A stretch of 64,000 nt of DNA from contig JAXQJY010000031.1 of assembly GCA_037042185.1 (NCBI GenBank), forward strand, positions 1,116,001 to 1,180,000, read 5' to 3'. Each line of letters begins with the position of its first letter. Position 1 is the first letter of the stretch. This document shows positions 21,517 through 33,141 of this stretch, one piece after another. The notes below the pieces were generated by a model, which searched no databases, was not told the origin of the DNA, and worked only from the letters and a program-made list of their open reading frames with translations. This DNA is from Sordariomycetes sp. S80-01Y (Eukaryota > Ascomycota > Sordariomycetes). A program made the position numbers and the translations under genes.

Positions 21517-24500
21517 TATGATGGACGGTACTCGAAGAGCTGAATTCGTTTGGAAATAGGATCTTGGTAAAAGTGATCGGAGTAGAGAGAAAAGTTGCGT
21601 TGGCTTGTTTGTGAAGGCTGAGTGTTGGCAAGTAGGGAAAGTGTGGCAAGGTGGAAGGCAGAGGAAGATATTTATACAATAGAAGCTTGTCTATTTCAAC
21701 GGTGAAAAGAAAGATGCGGACAGCACAAGGCGAAGATTGCCTCCCACAAGCTTAACTGGCACGGCATACTCGCGCGGCTGCCGAAGAGGGACGAGTGGAC
21801 AAGAAAGGGGCCGGGGTCTCTTGAGCGTGAGGCACCGAAACAAGCCGCAGCACGTCTTGCAACTGACCCATAGGCTTGACAGCATCACTTGGTGGCTTGA
21901 GGCAGGGATACAATCAACAGAATGCGACCAGCGATGGTGACTCAACCCATGACGACGGTGCTGGTCGTGGTAGCGCCTGGCTGGGCGACGGGTTGAGCGG
22001 TACTTAGGTCGGTGCCAAGGTGTTCGGTAAGTGGTTCCAGGGGCTTGGCAGGGATGAGATAGAAGGCAATGATGTGAAGCTGGGATTTTCACGGACTAAG
22101 TGGCCCAGACAGTCTTGAACATTTGCTGGACGTAACTGCGTCTCGGGCGTCGCCGGTGCTGAGGTTGAGCACGGGACCGGCACTGGACACGGCTGCGCGC
22201 GCGCAGCACCAAGGTTAAGCAAGGCTAATTATTAGGCGAAAACTGGTGGCGAATCTGATGGAACCCGCAAAGGCGCCCAAGGGTCCTACAAAGATTGCCT
22301 AGTGAAGACGAGGCGAACGGGTAGGTGAAAGCGTCCTCAGAGGCGCAGCGTTGCGCGCACTTTGGAGGGGTCGCGCCATGGTGCTGGGTGCGCCAATGGC
22401 AGCCGGTGCAGTCCAGTCCAGTCCAGTCCAGTGCCGTGGCAGTTGAAAAGACAGCAGGTCACGGTGCCAGGAACAAAGTGCAAATGCAAAGATGGGGCGT
22501 GAGCTGAGCAGTTGCAGCGAAAGCGAGGACTCGCCGTGCTTCAGGTTCAGTCAATCCCTCCCTAGCGTGGTTGGTTCCCATGGCGGTCGTCATGGGCGGG
22601 CCTGTTGATTGGGGTATCCCATTGGTGCGGTGCGACTTTCTCGAAAACGACCATTCTTTCCAACGATACCTCAGGCGCAGGCTGGAGGGACGGTGGGTAC
22701 CGGTTCGGTCAGACAACTGCTGCTGCCTTAGACTGACACTGAGGCGGAATGCGGCGAGACTGGTGAGACTCACGTCAAGCTTCGTTTCTCGCTTGTGAGA
22801 CAACCTCGCAAAGATACAGCCCCGGATTTTGTAGGCACCAACCTGCTAACATCCCGCTCCCGCCAAGTTGGGCCCGTATTTGGCGCCGATCTGTCAATTG
22901 GGAAAACATGCAGCTGGTGGGGAAGCACAGACACAGACACAGGCCGCGGCTGAGGGCGGACGGCAGACGGCTGTTCAACAACGTTGTACGTGAGCTTGTC
23001 GCGGCCCTGGCTATCTTAGAGATTGTCGCCGTCGACATTGGTATCGAAGCTAGCATTCGCAGAGAGTGGTGCCTCTCGAGGGCAGGCAGCCGTCTTGGAT
23101 GCCGACTTGGAAGAGCGTGCCCAGGACATCCCAGAACACCCTGGTTTAGATGTGCGGATGTACAATCCGATCCATACGTAGGACTAATGCAGGACGATCT
23201 CTCCAGGTCAGAAGCGTGACAGATGGGCTCGTTGGGTCCACGCCCCCGATGGCTCTCTCACGGTATTTGAGGATTGAGGTACCTGCTGCAGAATAAGGTA
23301 CCTAACTTACCTGAGGTCGCGAAAACTTCACTGCAGCATTGTAGTGATGTGCGTTACGGGGACCCGGGCCTACTACCGCAGTATCTGCCATCCTGAGGGC
23401 AGATAAGCAAGTACCTTGCCGGCAGTCAGCATACTGCCATGGCGAGGGGTACACCTTGAGAAAGCGGTTGTGCACCCTGCGACTTGGCTTTGACTCGTCT
23501 TGACAGCCTCTGGTTGTGAAAAAACCACGAGCCTGCTCAGGTGCACTTGATGTCAAGTTGTTAATCGAAATCTGCCCCGTGTAAGGTGGTCCTGGCTGGC
23601 GGTCCTGGCTGTGCTCTGACTCTTCTCGATGAGAGAGCTTGGGCCAAGGATCGGTGGTTGCTCTCAACCGTGGCGCCTTGTCTTGTCCTGACCTGGTAAT
23701 CGACTCTCGTGCCAACGGCAATCTCTGAGTTTACCGTAGTCGTCCTGGGTTAAGGAGCACCGCCTCCTTTCTGCCTCCAGCGGTGATGGTGCGCGCACCA
23801 CCCCAAGCTTTATGGCGTTGCTGGGCTGTCAGACAGCCACAGGGGCGCTACGGCCTGGTACTCGGTGACGACTCGAGCAAAGCTCTGCCCGCTGACGAGG
23901 CAGCGCAAAGAGGCTGCTTCACCGACGGAACAGCCGCCACAAGCCGGGATTTTGAGCGCTTCACTTTTCGTCCCTGGCATGACGTCTGCCGATGGAGGGG
24001 GGAGTGGAATTGCACACAAGCCAGGCGCACCGAGAGGCTCCATCAGTGTCCGAGCGCATCATGGCAGATGACCGCCAGCCAAGCGCGGACCAGCCTGGGA
24101 GGGGCGTTAACGTCTTACAGCCGTGGCTGATGAATCTCAGCCTGGTCGTCACGCAGGATCACGGGGAGGCGAGAAAGTCAACACAGAAGAAGCTGCTGGA
24201 GACGCGTTGCGATATCGGGCTTTGCTCTTTGCTGAGCCATGGAAATGTTGCCCACACGGCCTTGATCGCGCTCGCCCCACCTTCCAATTTGGTTCAGTTG
24301 CGGCAGGCCCTGCTGGCCCTTTGCGGACGCAGGCACCGTGGCAGATCTACCAACCTTAGTGCGGAGATGGCAAACGTGGGGACACCTTTCCCAGTCTTTG
24401 CTGGCCACATCTTGGACCGACATTCAAGACCCTGATTCCGCATCGACCACAGTCTACCACAAAGCCATATCGCGAATATCCCCACGGACGAAACGAGAAC

Positions 24501-24531
24501 TACCAAGATACAGAGGGCAGTCGCGGGAACA
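21517..24531. other. Gene-free stretch (3 kb)
   Basis: Between the starts of the divergent Ser-rich gene and FKBP gene. Frames of 60-147 codons occur on both strands, overlap heavily and have no recognisable protein. Contains a CAGTC pentanucleotide repeat at about 22409-22433, a CA-rich run near 22925-22943, and several GGTACCT/AGGTACC motifs near 23277-23312. Confidence 0.6.
22409..22433 (+). repeat. CAGTC pentanucleotide microsatellite
   Basis: About five head-to-tail copies of CAGTC (last one ends G instead of C). It lies in non-coding DNA. Confidence 0.85.
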
Positions 24532-25188
24532 ATGAAGGTCGCTACTCTCTTCACCGCCCTGGCCTCCACCGCCATTGGTGTTGCCGCCGCCGACGGGCTC
24601 AAGATCGAGAAGACGCAGACCGTAGCATGCGACAGAAGAACACAGAAGGGCGATATGGTTTCCATGCACTACCATGGCACATTGGCAGACACGGGCAATA
24701 AATTTGATGCCAGTGCGTTGCTCGATCCGCAAGCGTTGCGTTTGGCGAGTGGAAGCTGACCGCTCTTCTAGGCTACGATCGTGGACAACCATTAAGGTTC
24801 AAGGTTGGATCTGGCCAGGTCATCAAGGGGTAAGTGTTGGACTACCAAACGCGTTGCACAGCGCTTGCTAACGAGTCTCAGCTGGGACCAGGGTCTCCTC
24901 GATATGTGCATTGGCGACAAGCGCACCCTCACGATCCCGCCGGAGCTGGGCTATGGCCAGCGCGCCATCGGTCCTATCCCCGCCGGCTCGACCCTTATCT
25001 TCGAGACCGAGCTTGTTGGTATTGACGGCGTCGAGGCCCCCGAGAAGATTGAGCCCATTGTTGAAAATACCGAGGAGACTGCGGGAGGTGTTGCCGAGAA
25101 GGTTGCTGATGCAGTTGCCGATGCTGCGGATGCGGCCAAGACTGCGCTTGCCGACACAGACGATATTGAGGGCCACGAGGAGCTGTGA
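24532..25188 (+). CDS. fpr2: ER-lumenal FKBP-type peptidyl-prolyl isomerase (FKBP2/Fpr2)
   Basis: Three exons, 24532-24712, 24772-24829 and 24882-25188; introns of 59 and 52 nt, the second with a GCTAAC branch site; 181 residues. A signal peptide is clear ([20 protein letters not shown]). The FKBP domain spans about residues 25-132: [60 protein letters not shown] and [11 protein letters not shown]. It catalyses proline cis-trans isomerisation in the secretory pathway and would bind FK506. A 45-residue Ala/Glu/Asp-rich helical tail follows and ends GHEEL, close to the HDEL ER-retention signal. FKBP2 proteins usually stop near residue 140, so this tail is an extension. Fold and compartment are strongly supported; retention by HEEL is inferred. 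Confidence 0.93.
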
Positions 25189-26562
25189 GCGACGATATGT
25201 GAACAGACTCGATGTTAGTCTTGGCGGGCTCATAGACCTGGTGCACGTTTGGGCGTTAATTCGAGAATCGTTGCCCAATCCCTCGCCATGCTGCCAGCTT
25301 TTGGCGACCCGCGTCCCAGAAGCAGAGCCGACGATCGTGATTGCTGTCCGCCAGCAGCTCCGGACAAGGTTGAGCTGGCAAGTTGGACTCTGCAGTGGCT
25401 TCTCCTCGCTTGCGCCCATCAAAGCAGTCGGGATACTCGAGACAATGACTCGCTCAAGCCAGAGCAGCCACGGCTTTGAGCGTTACAGTGAGCTAACTCG
25501 TGTGTCTCAGGTTTTATGCAAACGGACTGGTGTCGTAATCTTTCTGACGAAAAGAACCCCCAATATTCGACCTGACCGAGGTCTTGTCCAAAAGTCAATT
25601 AATTTGCAGCATAATGGCGACGGAGTGTCACGCAATGCTCTGTTGACTGGCTGGTCTGATCGGTCGATGCCATACAAGGAAAACAAATGTTGCCGTATCA
25701 GAATGCAGGGTTCTCTACAATCCAGTTGGTGTCGGTTGGAGGCCGCCCGGTAGACTGCAGGACAGCCGTTCCACCCTGCGATTCGCAGGACACAATTGTA
25801 CGAGCAGCTTACCTTAAGTCTGCGACTGCTTCCTCGCGTGTAATTTCATCTTGGGGATAAGCATCAGCGATGGCGGAGCCAATGTTTCGGAAGCTACTGG
25901 TAGCTACGCGCGGAACGGCCCGGACAAAATGACTAAAGCTACCTTTAGCTGTCAACGATTTAGAGGTTGAACTCCAAGTATAGACTCAAATGGCAGGTGT
26001 TCGCTCTGGGACTGATGGAATGCGCGAGCGCTTCTAACACTTGAGACAACATTGATCTCTCCGATCAATCTCTCCCACCGAAAACACACTACCATTAAGC
26101 CACCTCGTCAGCGGTGTCTGCCTTTGGATGAGGGCTCCAACCTGGTCAGCGGTTCGGGCAGTTATAGGCGTGATAAAGCCTTATTTTGTCTGCGGCGAAC
26201 AGGGGCCTGCCACAATGCCAACACAACAGTGGCGCCCAATTTAGATACAAGGGTCCCGCTTCACCTCACTTTCAACTTCTCGATCTTCCCTGTCCTTCCT
26301 TCCTCACTGTTTTTCCTTTCTGAATCGTCCTCGCAGCTAGGCTAGCGGCTCTTTGAACCCGCAGTCAACTCTGCTTGTCGAAACAACTCGTCGCCCTTTG
26401 TTCGTATCTTCTTTTAATTTCATCTCGACCTGAATCAAACAGCCAGCACCTATGGAACGATCCTAGAGTACAATCTCATCCTCGATGCGTTTTCCCTACT
26501 TTACCATGCACTCGGCGGCGACCTCTGATTGCCCCTAAGGATTCCACACAGGTTTCGTGAAG
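25189..26562. other. Intergenic, Trk promoter and leader
   Basis: 1.37 kb with no recognisable gene. It contains the short inverted repeat CTAAAG..CTTTAG near 25932-25949. The 3' part (26230-26540) is pyrimidine-rich and probably transcribed as the Trk 5' leader. Confidence 0.6.
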
Positions 26563-28929
26563 ATGCTCAAGTCACTGAAGTCCAAATGGACTGACTGGCT
26601 TGGAGAACATCCTCTTGCCGAGAGGGCATGGGGTCTGTTATCAGGACTGCTCCCGCCTATCAATTATATCACCATACATTATGGCTACTTTATCGCCGTC
26701 ATAGCCGCCTCGTCGCTCATCTTCTGGGGCTCTTCGCAACCGTTCGGCAGTGTCGACTATGTGGACAGCCTCTTCCTGGTCACCTCGGCGATGACGAATA
26801 CCGGTCTCAACACTCGGAACCTCAGCGAGTTGAGCACATGGCAGCAAGTTCAGCTCTGGTTCTTGCTCATGATCGGAAGTCCCATATGGGTCTCCTTCTG
26901 GACTGTCATGGTGAGGAAGAACGCCTTCGAGAGACGCTTCGAAGACATTGTGGAAACGGAGAGGGAGCGAAGGCGACAGCAAAGAGACGCGAGGAAGAGC
27001 GGAAACATGATCAGGAGGGCACCAAACTTGCTCAACATGCTCTCCTTCAACAAACACAGCACGGACCCGACTGGCCGTTCGCCGAAGCTTGCTGGCCTTG
27101 GGTCGCGGGCGCCGAACAGTCCTCCTGTTCCGAGTCCTCTGGCGCATGAGATGACAGATCTGGAGTCCCGTCCTGCTGGCACCCGAGCATTTTCAGCCCC
27201 TTTATCGACCATACCTTCGAGCCCTGAGAGCGACGCCAAGAGCGAGGAGAAGGTTCCATCACGAGATGTCGCGATCGCGAAAGAGGACGATCGGGATCAT
27301 ATTTCGTTCGCAGAGCCACCATCGCCACTTGCGGTTCGACAATTCGAGAGTCGCACGTCCGCGTACCAACACAACAACCAACTCGCCCCGAGCCCGAATC
27401 TAAGACGCAACTCCGCCGCCACTGCGACGACAGCACAGTCAGGAGAGTCAGAAGACTTCCTTATGCACTGGAAGAAGATCCTTGGCAAGCACAATGTCAG
27501 CCGCAGCGGGCAGTTCTACGATCTGACTTCGGATGAACGTGAACATCTTGGAGGGTGCGAGTACCGGGCGCTCAAAATTCTTGCTGTTGCAGTACCTCTC
27601 TACTCTGCCATGTGGCAATTTTGGGGTGCTGTGGCATTAGGCTGCTACGTCGGGTTGCAAAGCCCCGAGATCCCTAGAGCTGACGGTGAGAACCCCTGGT
27701 GGGCAGGCATTTTCTTCTCCGTCTCGGCTTTCAACAACGGGGGCTTCACTTTGATTAACGACAGTATCATCCCCTTTCGGAGCCATTACTTTGTGCTGTT
27801 TGCCATGGGAGCGCTCATCTTAGCTGGCAATACGGCCTATCCGATTTTCCTGAGACTATCCCTCTGGGCCATCCTGAAAATTCTACAGCTTACGACACAA
27901 CCTCTGACGCTGGGTGTGTGGAAAGAGACACTCGAGTTCATCCTGAAATATCCTCGACGGGTCTATACTACGCTTTTTCCATCGCGCGCAACATGGTGGC
28001 TGTTTGGAGTTCTGCTAGTGACGAATATCGTGGATTGGCTGGCTTTCGAGATCCTCAACATCGGCAATCCAGAGGTCAACGGAATGCCCGTTGGACAACA
28101 GATCATGGCCGGTTTGTTCCAGGCCATCTGTGAGTTGCCCCTATCCATCAACTGCTCTGAATCCTGCTAAGCCAGCATAGCTGTCCGTGCTGCGGGCTTC
28201 GTGGTCATCCCCATGCCTGTGCTCTACGTCGGCGTCCAAGTGTTGTATCTCATCATGATGTACATCTCCGTCTACCCCGTGGTCATCACTATGCGCAACT
28301 CCAACGTCTACGAAGAACGCTCTCTTGGCATTTACGACGACTCCGACCCAGCCATCCAAGAGCAGGAACATTCAGCCAATGTCTTCTCCAGCAGTCAAGA
28401 GCCGGAGAAGAAGCAGATGCTACGTCGCCGACAAACAGCAGCTGCAATTGGCAAGCAACTGAGAAGAGCTACCACATTCCAGGGTGTCGGTGTGCCTAGA
28501 ACGCAGAACCAAGCAGAGACCAGCCGCATCTCCTTTTTTGGACAGCAGATTCGCGGTCAACTCGCTCACGACTTGTGGTGGCTTGTCCTAGCCATCCTCG
28601 CAATCGTCATCATCGAGACAGATCATTTCCTTAAAGACCCTGTTACCTACTCCGTCTTCAACGTATTGTTTGAAGCAACCTCCGCATACGCCTGCGTCGG
28701 TCTCTCGATAGGTCTCCCAAGCGACTCCTTTAGCTTCTCTGGCGGCCTCCACAAGGGCAGCAAAGTCGTCATGTGCTTCGTCATGCTGCGTGGTCGCCAC
28801 CGCGGTCTTCCTGTCGCCATCGATCGCGCCGTCAGGCTTCCCGGTGACCAACTTCGTAAGGACGAGGAAGAGGATACCAAGATCCGGCGGACTAAGACTA
28901 TGGCCAGGATGGCGAGCCGTGATGGCTAG
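26563..28929 (+). CDS. trk1: Trk/HKT-family potassium transporter
   Basis: Two exons, 26563-28129 and 28172-28929, with a short 42-nt intron; 774 residues. The start is ATG 26563 (an in-frame GTG lies 6 nt earlier). The protein has the four M1-P-M2 units of Trk/HKT transporters; the four filter loops contain the expected glycines: SAMTNTGLNTRN, SAFNNGGFTLI, AVRAAGF and AYACVGLSIG. A long hydrophilic loop of about 190 residues, Ser/Pro/Arg-rich, lies between the first and second units as in yeast Trk1, and a shorter basic loop precedes the fourth unit. The product takes up K+ at the plasma membrane, setting turgor and membrane potential. The intron falls just before the third filter loop. The acceptor used (CTAAG) lies 4 nt upstream of an alternative AG that would create a stop. 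Confidence 0.93.
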
Positions 28930-29156
28930 GAAGGTGTTACGTCTTTCAGATCGCACGTGTTTAGCCTCGCATTTGCCGTTACCTCAATTCCTACTGTCGG
29001 GGAAGTGGTGCCTCTGCATATCGAGGATGTTTGAACGGGGACCGGATCAACTTTGGCACCATGATACAGAGCGCGGCGTTGGGGTAATTAGATCTTTGAC
29101 TTGCTTCTTGTTATAGATATATAGAGAATGGTTATTCATTAATCCTGAAAATCGTT

Positions 29157-31043
29157 TCATCCAAAAAACAGCTTGCGCTGCTTGGGATCGACGGCCGCTG
29201 GTCGCCCCTTTTTCTTCTCCGACACCTTAGGTCGCTTGTTCTCATTTGAGCTTGACCCGGGCCGCCCAAGCTCATCGGCTTGCGCGGCCTCACGGATCGT
29301 TTGACGCGAAAGGCATAGGTCAATGTGCTCGTTGAAAATTCGCTCGTCGCATGCTTGTGGCCTGCCGCATATTGGACAGTCCCACCACTCCTCTGGTTCA
29401 GACTCGGGTGCACCCTGGTTGGGGCTTGGATTCGGAGCAATTTCTTTACCGTGCCGCCTCACTGATGAATCTTCCAGCTCAGGGGCCATGTCGGTTACCG
29501 TATCACAGTCTGGTTGCCCGCCAGAGCCAGTGGCCTGAAGTTCGTCTTTAGGCCACTCCTGCCACTCCTCGCCTTGCATAGGTTCACTTGCCTTCCGTTT
29601 CTGCCCGCTGACTTCGGTCTGAGGCGATTCCTCCTTTCGCCGTCTGAAGCCAAAGAAGGCCATAGTGTCAGGTCTCTTGGTCCCCACGAGATGTGTGCAC
29701 CTCAGGCCCATCAGACGAAGCTTCATCCCCGGAATCTCTTGCTCAAGCTTTGTGAGCATTGGTTCGGAGAAGTTGTACAGGTCATCCGCGAGGCAGATAG
29801 TTCGAGGTGTTACTACTTGCCGTGTATAGACCTCGTATGTATGCAGCTTAATCTTTAAGCAGAGCGTGCGGCCTTTACATTCTGCTCGCCTCATATCCTT
29901 TTCCAGCTCTTCGGCCGTCCAACGTAGCTTCTCGCGTAGTTGGACCGGATCTGACATTTCGCTAAAGGTGCTTTCTGTACCAACACTCTTGCGCTCGTAG
30001 TCCTCGGCTGGCTGGATTTTCGTGCGGCCCAGGCCCAGATAGATATTAATGAGGAACTCGTAAGTCTTGTCTCCAAATAGAGGATTGAGGTATTGGCGGT
30101 AGTCGTACAGATCGCCGCACGTCTTGACGCCAATCTCTAATAGCTCGCGCTCGAGAACTCGACCGATCCCGTTGACCTTTCTCGTTGGTAGACTTCTCAT
30201 GAAGCTCATGATGGTATTTCGGTCGCTCGGCAGGACAAACTGCCCATTCGGCTTATTCATGTTTGAGCATATCTTCGCCAGCTTCGCATTGGCAGCAATA
30301 CCCGCGGACACAGTGATGTGTGTCTTTTGGTGAATCTCCCTTCTCATCTGCTCAACCGCCTCCGCTGGGTCCATTTGATGTTGCGCGCAGTACTCAGTAA
30401 TGTTGAGGTACGCCTCATCGATGCTAGCACTCTCGAATCTCGGGTCGTATTGTACAAGAACTTCCCTTACTTCATGAGCCTTAGCATTGTACTTCTGGAA
30501 GTCCGGTTTGATGAACTCCAGTTCGGGGCAAAGCTTCTTCGCCACGAACCCTGCCATGCCACTCCGACAGCCATATTGCCTGGCAACATAATTGCACGTA
30601 GTCAAGACGCCGCCGCCCACGGCAAACGGCACATCCTTGAGTTCGGGCCGAGCCAGCTGTTCAACCGCAGCGTAAAATGCATCACAATCCACATGAACAA
30701 CGTGCTGCGTCAAGTCTCGCGTGACCTCCAGCTCAGCAATCAAACGATCAGCATTGCGCAGTTCACGGGTCAGGTCATGCTTGTCGAGGGCCTTCTTCCG
30801 GGCGAGGATGCGGGCAATCTTCTCGGTGAGAACCTGGTCACGGACTTCTTCGCGATTGAAGTACTTGGAGCCTTTGGAGGCATTGTAGATTATCTCTGAG
30901 ACTTTGCTCTGGTCGACTTTGTCTTGGCCGGCTTTGGTGAGGGATGGGCCGAGGAGATGGTATTTCAGGGTTTTGAATTCGTCATCTTGCTGAGCTTCTT
31001 CTGGCGGGGTTGTTGGGCCGACAGAGTGCTCTTCCGACGTCAT
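29157..31043 (-). CDS. DNA polymerase kappa (Y family)
   Basis: Single exon, 628 residues from ATG 31043; the frame is open further upstream but without an ATG. The N-terminal helical N-clasp (SKYFNREEVRDQ) typical of Pol kappa is present. Catalytic residues: D119 in VVHVDCDAFYAAVEQ and D209-E210 in SASIDEAYLN. The thumb helix-hairpin-helix region (KVNGIGRVLERELLEIGV) and the little-finger domain follow. Near the C terminus is a single UBZ4-type zinc finger, CPICGRPQACDER with NEHIDLCLSR, for ubiquitin (mono-ubiquitylated PCNA). The last residues KQRKLFFG resemble a PCNA-binding PIP-like box. The enzyme performs translesion synthesis across minor-groove N2-dG adducts and extends mismatched ends. 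S. cerevisiae lacks this enzyme; filamentous ascomycetes keep it. Fold and active site are seen; lesion range is from the family. Confidence 0.95.
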   Translation of the reverse strand: MTSEEHSVGPTTPPEEAQQDDEFKTLKYHLLGPSLTKAGQDKVDQSKVSEIIYNASKGSKYFNREEVRDQVLTEKIARILARKKALDKHDLTRELRNADRLIAELEVTRDLTQHVVHVDCDAFYAAVEQLARPELKDVPFAVGGGVLTTCNYVARQYGCRSGMAGFVAKKLCPELEFIKPDFQKYNAKAHEVREVLVQYDPRFESASIDEAYLNITEYCAQHQMDPAEAVEQMRREIHQKTHITVSAGIAANAKLAKICSNMNKPNGQFVLPSDRNTIMSFMRSLPTRKVNGIGRVLERELLEIGVKTCGDLYDYRQYLNPLFGDKTYEFLINIYLGLGRTKIQPAEDYERKSVGTESTFSEMSDPVQLREKLRWTAEELEKDMRRAECKGRTLCLKIKLHTYEVYTRQVVTPRTICLADDLYNFSEPMLTKLEQEIPGMKLRLMGLRCTHLVGTKRPDTMAFFGFRRRKEESPQTEVSGQKRKASEPMQGEEWQEWPKDELQATGSGGQPDCDTVTDMAPELEDSSVRRHGKEIAPNPSPNQGAPESEPEEWWDCPICGRPQACDERIFNEHIDLCLSRQTIREAAQADELGRPGSSSNENKRPKVSEKKKGRPAAVDPKQRKLFFG

Positions 31044-31674
31044 GACGGGCAGCGTTTGATTTCTGATCGTAGTGACGCCACAAATCGATGCATCGTCGCC
31101 AGTGCGAACCACTGTCGCGCCTGAACTCGTGAAGTCGCGATGTTTGCAGACGAGGTTGACTCTCCACCGCGACCGCGTCAGAAGAATGACGCGCAATCAC
31201 GTGATGTCTTCCTTCCTCATCTTCAGGCACCTTAAGGTAGGTAGTGGGGTCGGTTGACCTGGAGTCGAGTCGGAGTCGGGGAGCTGACAGGCATCCCACC
31301 TGAGACTAACCGTGCCAGGCTCTTGATTGGCTGACTTGGGTATCTTCCCCTCTCAACGACCAGCAGTTAAGCGCCGACGAAACCACCATGCAGGGCTACA
31401 CATGCATTTCGCGACAGGCGAATGGCCAAAGGGGCAAGCTGGTCAGCCGCTGGGCGGTCCATTTGGCGCCGACGGCTGCGCAGGTACATAATGTGAAAGA
31501 TTTCGTAGGAGCTCCCGAGGTCGGGTGCTTTCCTCCCTCCTCTCCAGCCTGATCTCGCAATTCTTGCGACTTTGACGACGAAAAGTGTCCACGAGCTCAC
31601 CTGCGCCATCGGACACACGGCTGGGTACGAGAGGATCCCGTCAAGAAGCCGCGTGCACGGAAACCTTCGTCAAG
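31044..31674. other. Divergent promoter, Pol kappa / Pro-Gln-rich gene
   Basis: Head-to-head interval of 631 bases between the Pol kappa gene (-) and the Pro/Gln-rich gene (+). It holds ACCTTAAGGTAGGTAG at 31230-31245, one of the recurrent AGGTAGGT-type sites. Nothing else is recognised. Confidence 0.5.
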
Positions 31675-33141
31675 ATGGCCGCGCGGCCAGGAGAGGAGAA
31701 CGTAGCTACTCTGTAAGTTAGGCCTTCGTATCCAAGGCGCATTGAACATCCAACTGACTGCCCGTGACAGCTTTGGAGACATTCACTACTTCTACGGCCC
31801 GGAAGACGTCAAGCCGCGCCATCATCGCTTCGACAAGGGCTCCTACGTTTATCTTTTTGAGAATGCGACTGAGAGAAGATGCCGCATTGAGGTTGCCAAC
31901 AATCCAGGTCAAGAAGACCAGGATGCCTTCGACGGGTGTAAGTCGGCAGCAGTCACGAACGAGGCTGGGCAACCAGGCTGACTGATTCAGTTCTCGACCA
32001 GGCCAGAGTGCGATACTCATATAAGCAACATTGTATGGTGTCTCTGACCGTCGCCGACGCAGTCGATCAAAGCGAATGGCACCTACCCACCTACGACCCT
32101 CAAAATCAGAACAAGTACCACTACAAGCTGCATTCGCTGGATATCTACTTCTGGACCCAAAAGGATGCCCTCCAGTTCGTCAATGGCGTGCGAATGGTCC
32201 TCCCGCCGTCGCAGGTTGAGGTTCTCGACGAGCCAGGACCGCCACCACCTCAGCAGCAACCGCAGGCCGCCATGAGCAATGTCGTTCAGAAGCTTGAGAA
32301 CGCGGCCATCTCCGACCCTCAGTACAATGGCTCGAACCCATCATCACAACCCTCGAATGCGAACGCGAGCGCCTCGATCGCCCCGCCACCTGCGAGCACC
32401 CCTCCCAATCCTGCAGACTTCAAACCGATGGCGTACAACCCCGCGGCGCCAGCTGCCCCGGAGACGATTCGTCATCGTGAGAAGACTCCCCCGCCGGATG
32501 AGGATCCCTTAAATCCGCTAGCTGTCGCGGTGGCCTATGACTACCAGAAACAGCCCTTCACCCCTGGATACCCTCCTCAAGCGCAGTTCCCACCTGGTAT
32601 CACTAGCCCTGGGCTACCGCCTTCTCTAGGGAGCCCAGGAGCTCCGCCTCAGGGCTTTGGCGGGCCGCATCCTGGGATGCAACGAGCGGCGACCATGCCC
32701 GTCCAAGGTATGGCTTCACCAGGCTTGAACAACCCATACGCCCAAGGTTTCCCTGGACAAGGAAGCCCTGCACCTCCACCACCTGGCCCGCCTCCCCCGC
32801 AAGCACAGTCAACTCCTCCTCAGCAACCTCAGCCTCAACAGGCCCAGGTGCCTCAGGGTCAGCCCACCCCTCCGTCGGTGACGAGCCCTGGACTGCCACC
32901 TCCGCCGCCTGGCGGTTACTCGCAGTACTCCTACAGCCAGCAGCAGCAGCCTCAGCATGCTAGCCAAGGCTACAGTATCCACCAGCAAGTGTATCGACCA
33001 ACTGAACAGGAGGCGGGGAATGCCTTCCAGACTCCATCATATGCGAACAAGGAGCCTAGAGGTCGGATGGAGGAGAATGCTGGGAGGCTTGAGAGAGGTG
33101 TATCAGGGATGCTTAAGAAGTTTGAGAAGAAGTTTGGTTGA
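31675..33141 (+). CDS. Conserved Pro/Gln-rich hypothetical protein (451 aa)
   Basis: No named family. Three exons, 31675-31712, 31771-31937 and 31991-33141; introns of 58 and 53 nt; splice phases agree. The N-terminal 155 residues look like a small globular alpha/beta domain (FGDIHYFYGPEDV, GSYVYLFENATERRCRIEV, SLDIYFWTQKDALQFVNGV), suggestive of a PH-like fold, but I cannot confirm it. The rest is disordered, very rich in Pro and Gln with PPPP runs, QQQQPQ and repeated SPGLPP units, and ends in an amphipathic basic helix GVSGMLKKFEKKFG that could touch membranes. Proline-rich stretches may be SH3 or profilin ligands. No transmembrane segment or signal peptide is present. Confidence 0.8.

Noticed and set aside
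24911-25753. 280-codon plus-strand frame overlapping FKBP exon 3
   Set aside because: Alternate frame of the Ala-rich tail; the FKBP frame is certain and this one has no domain or spliceable start.
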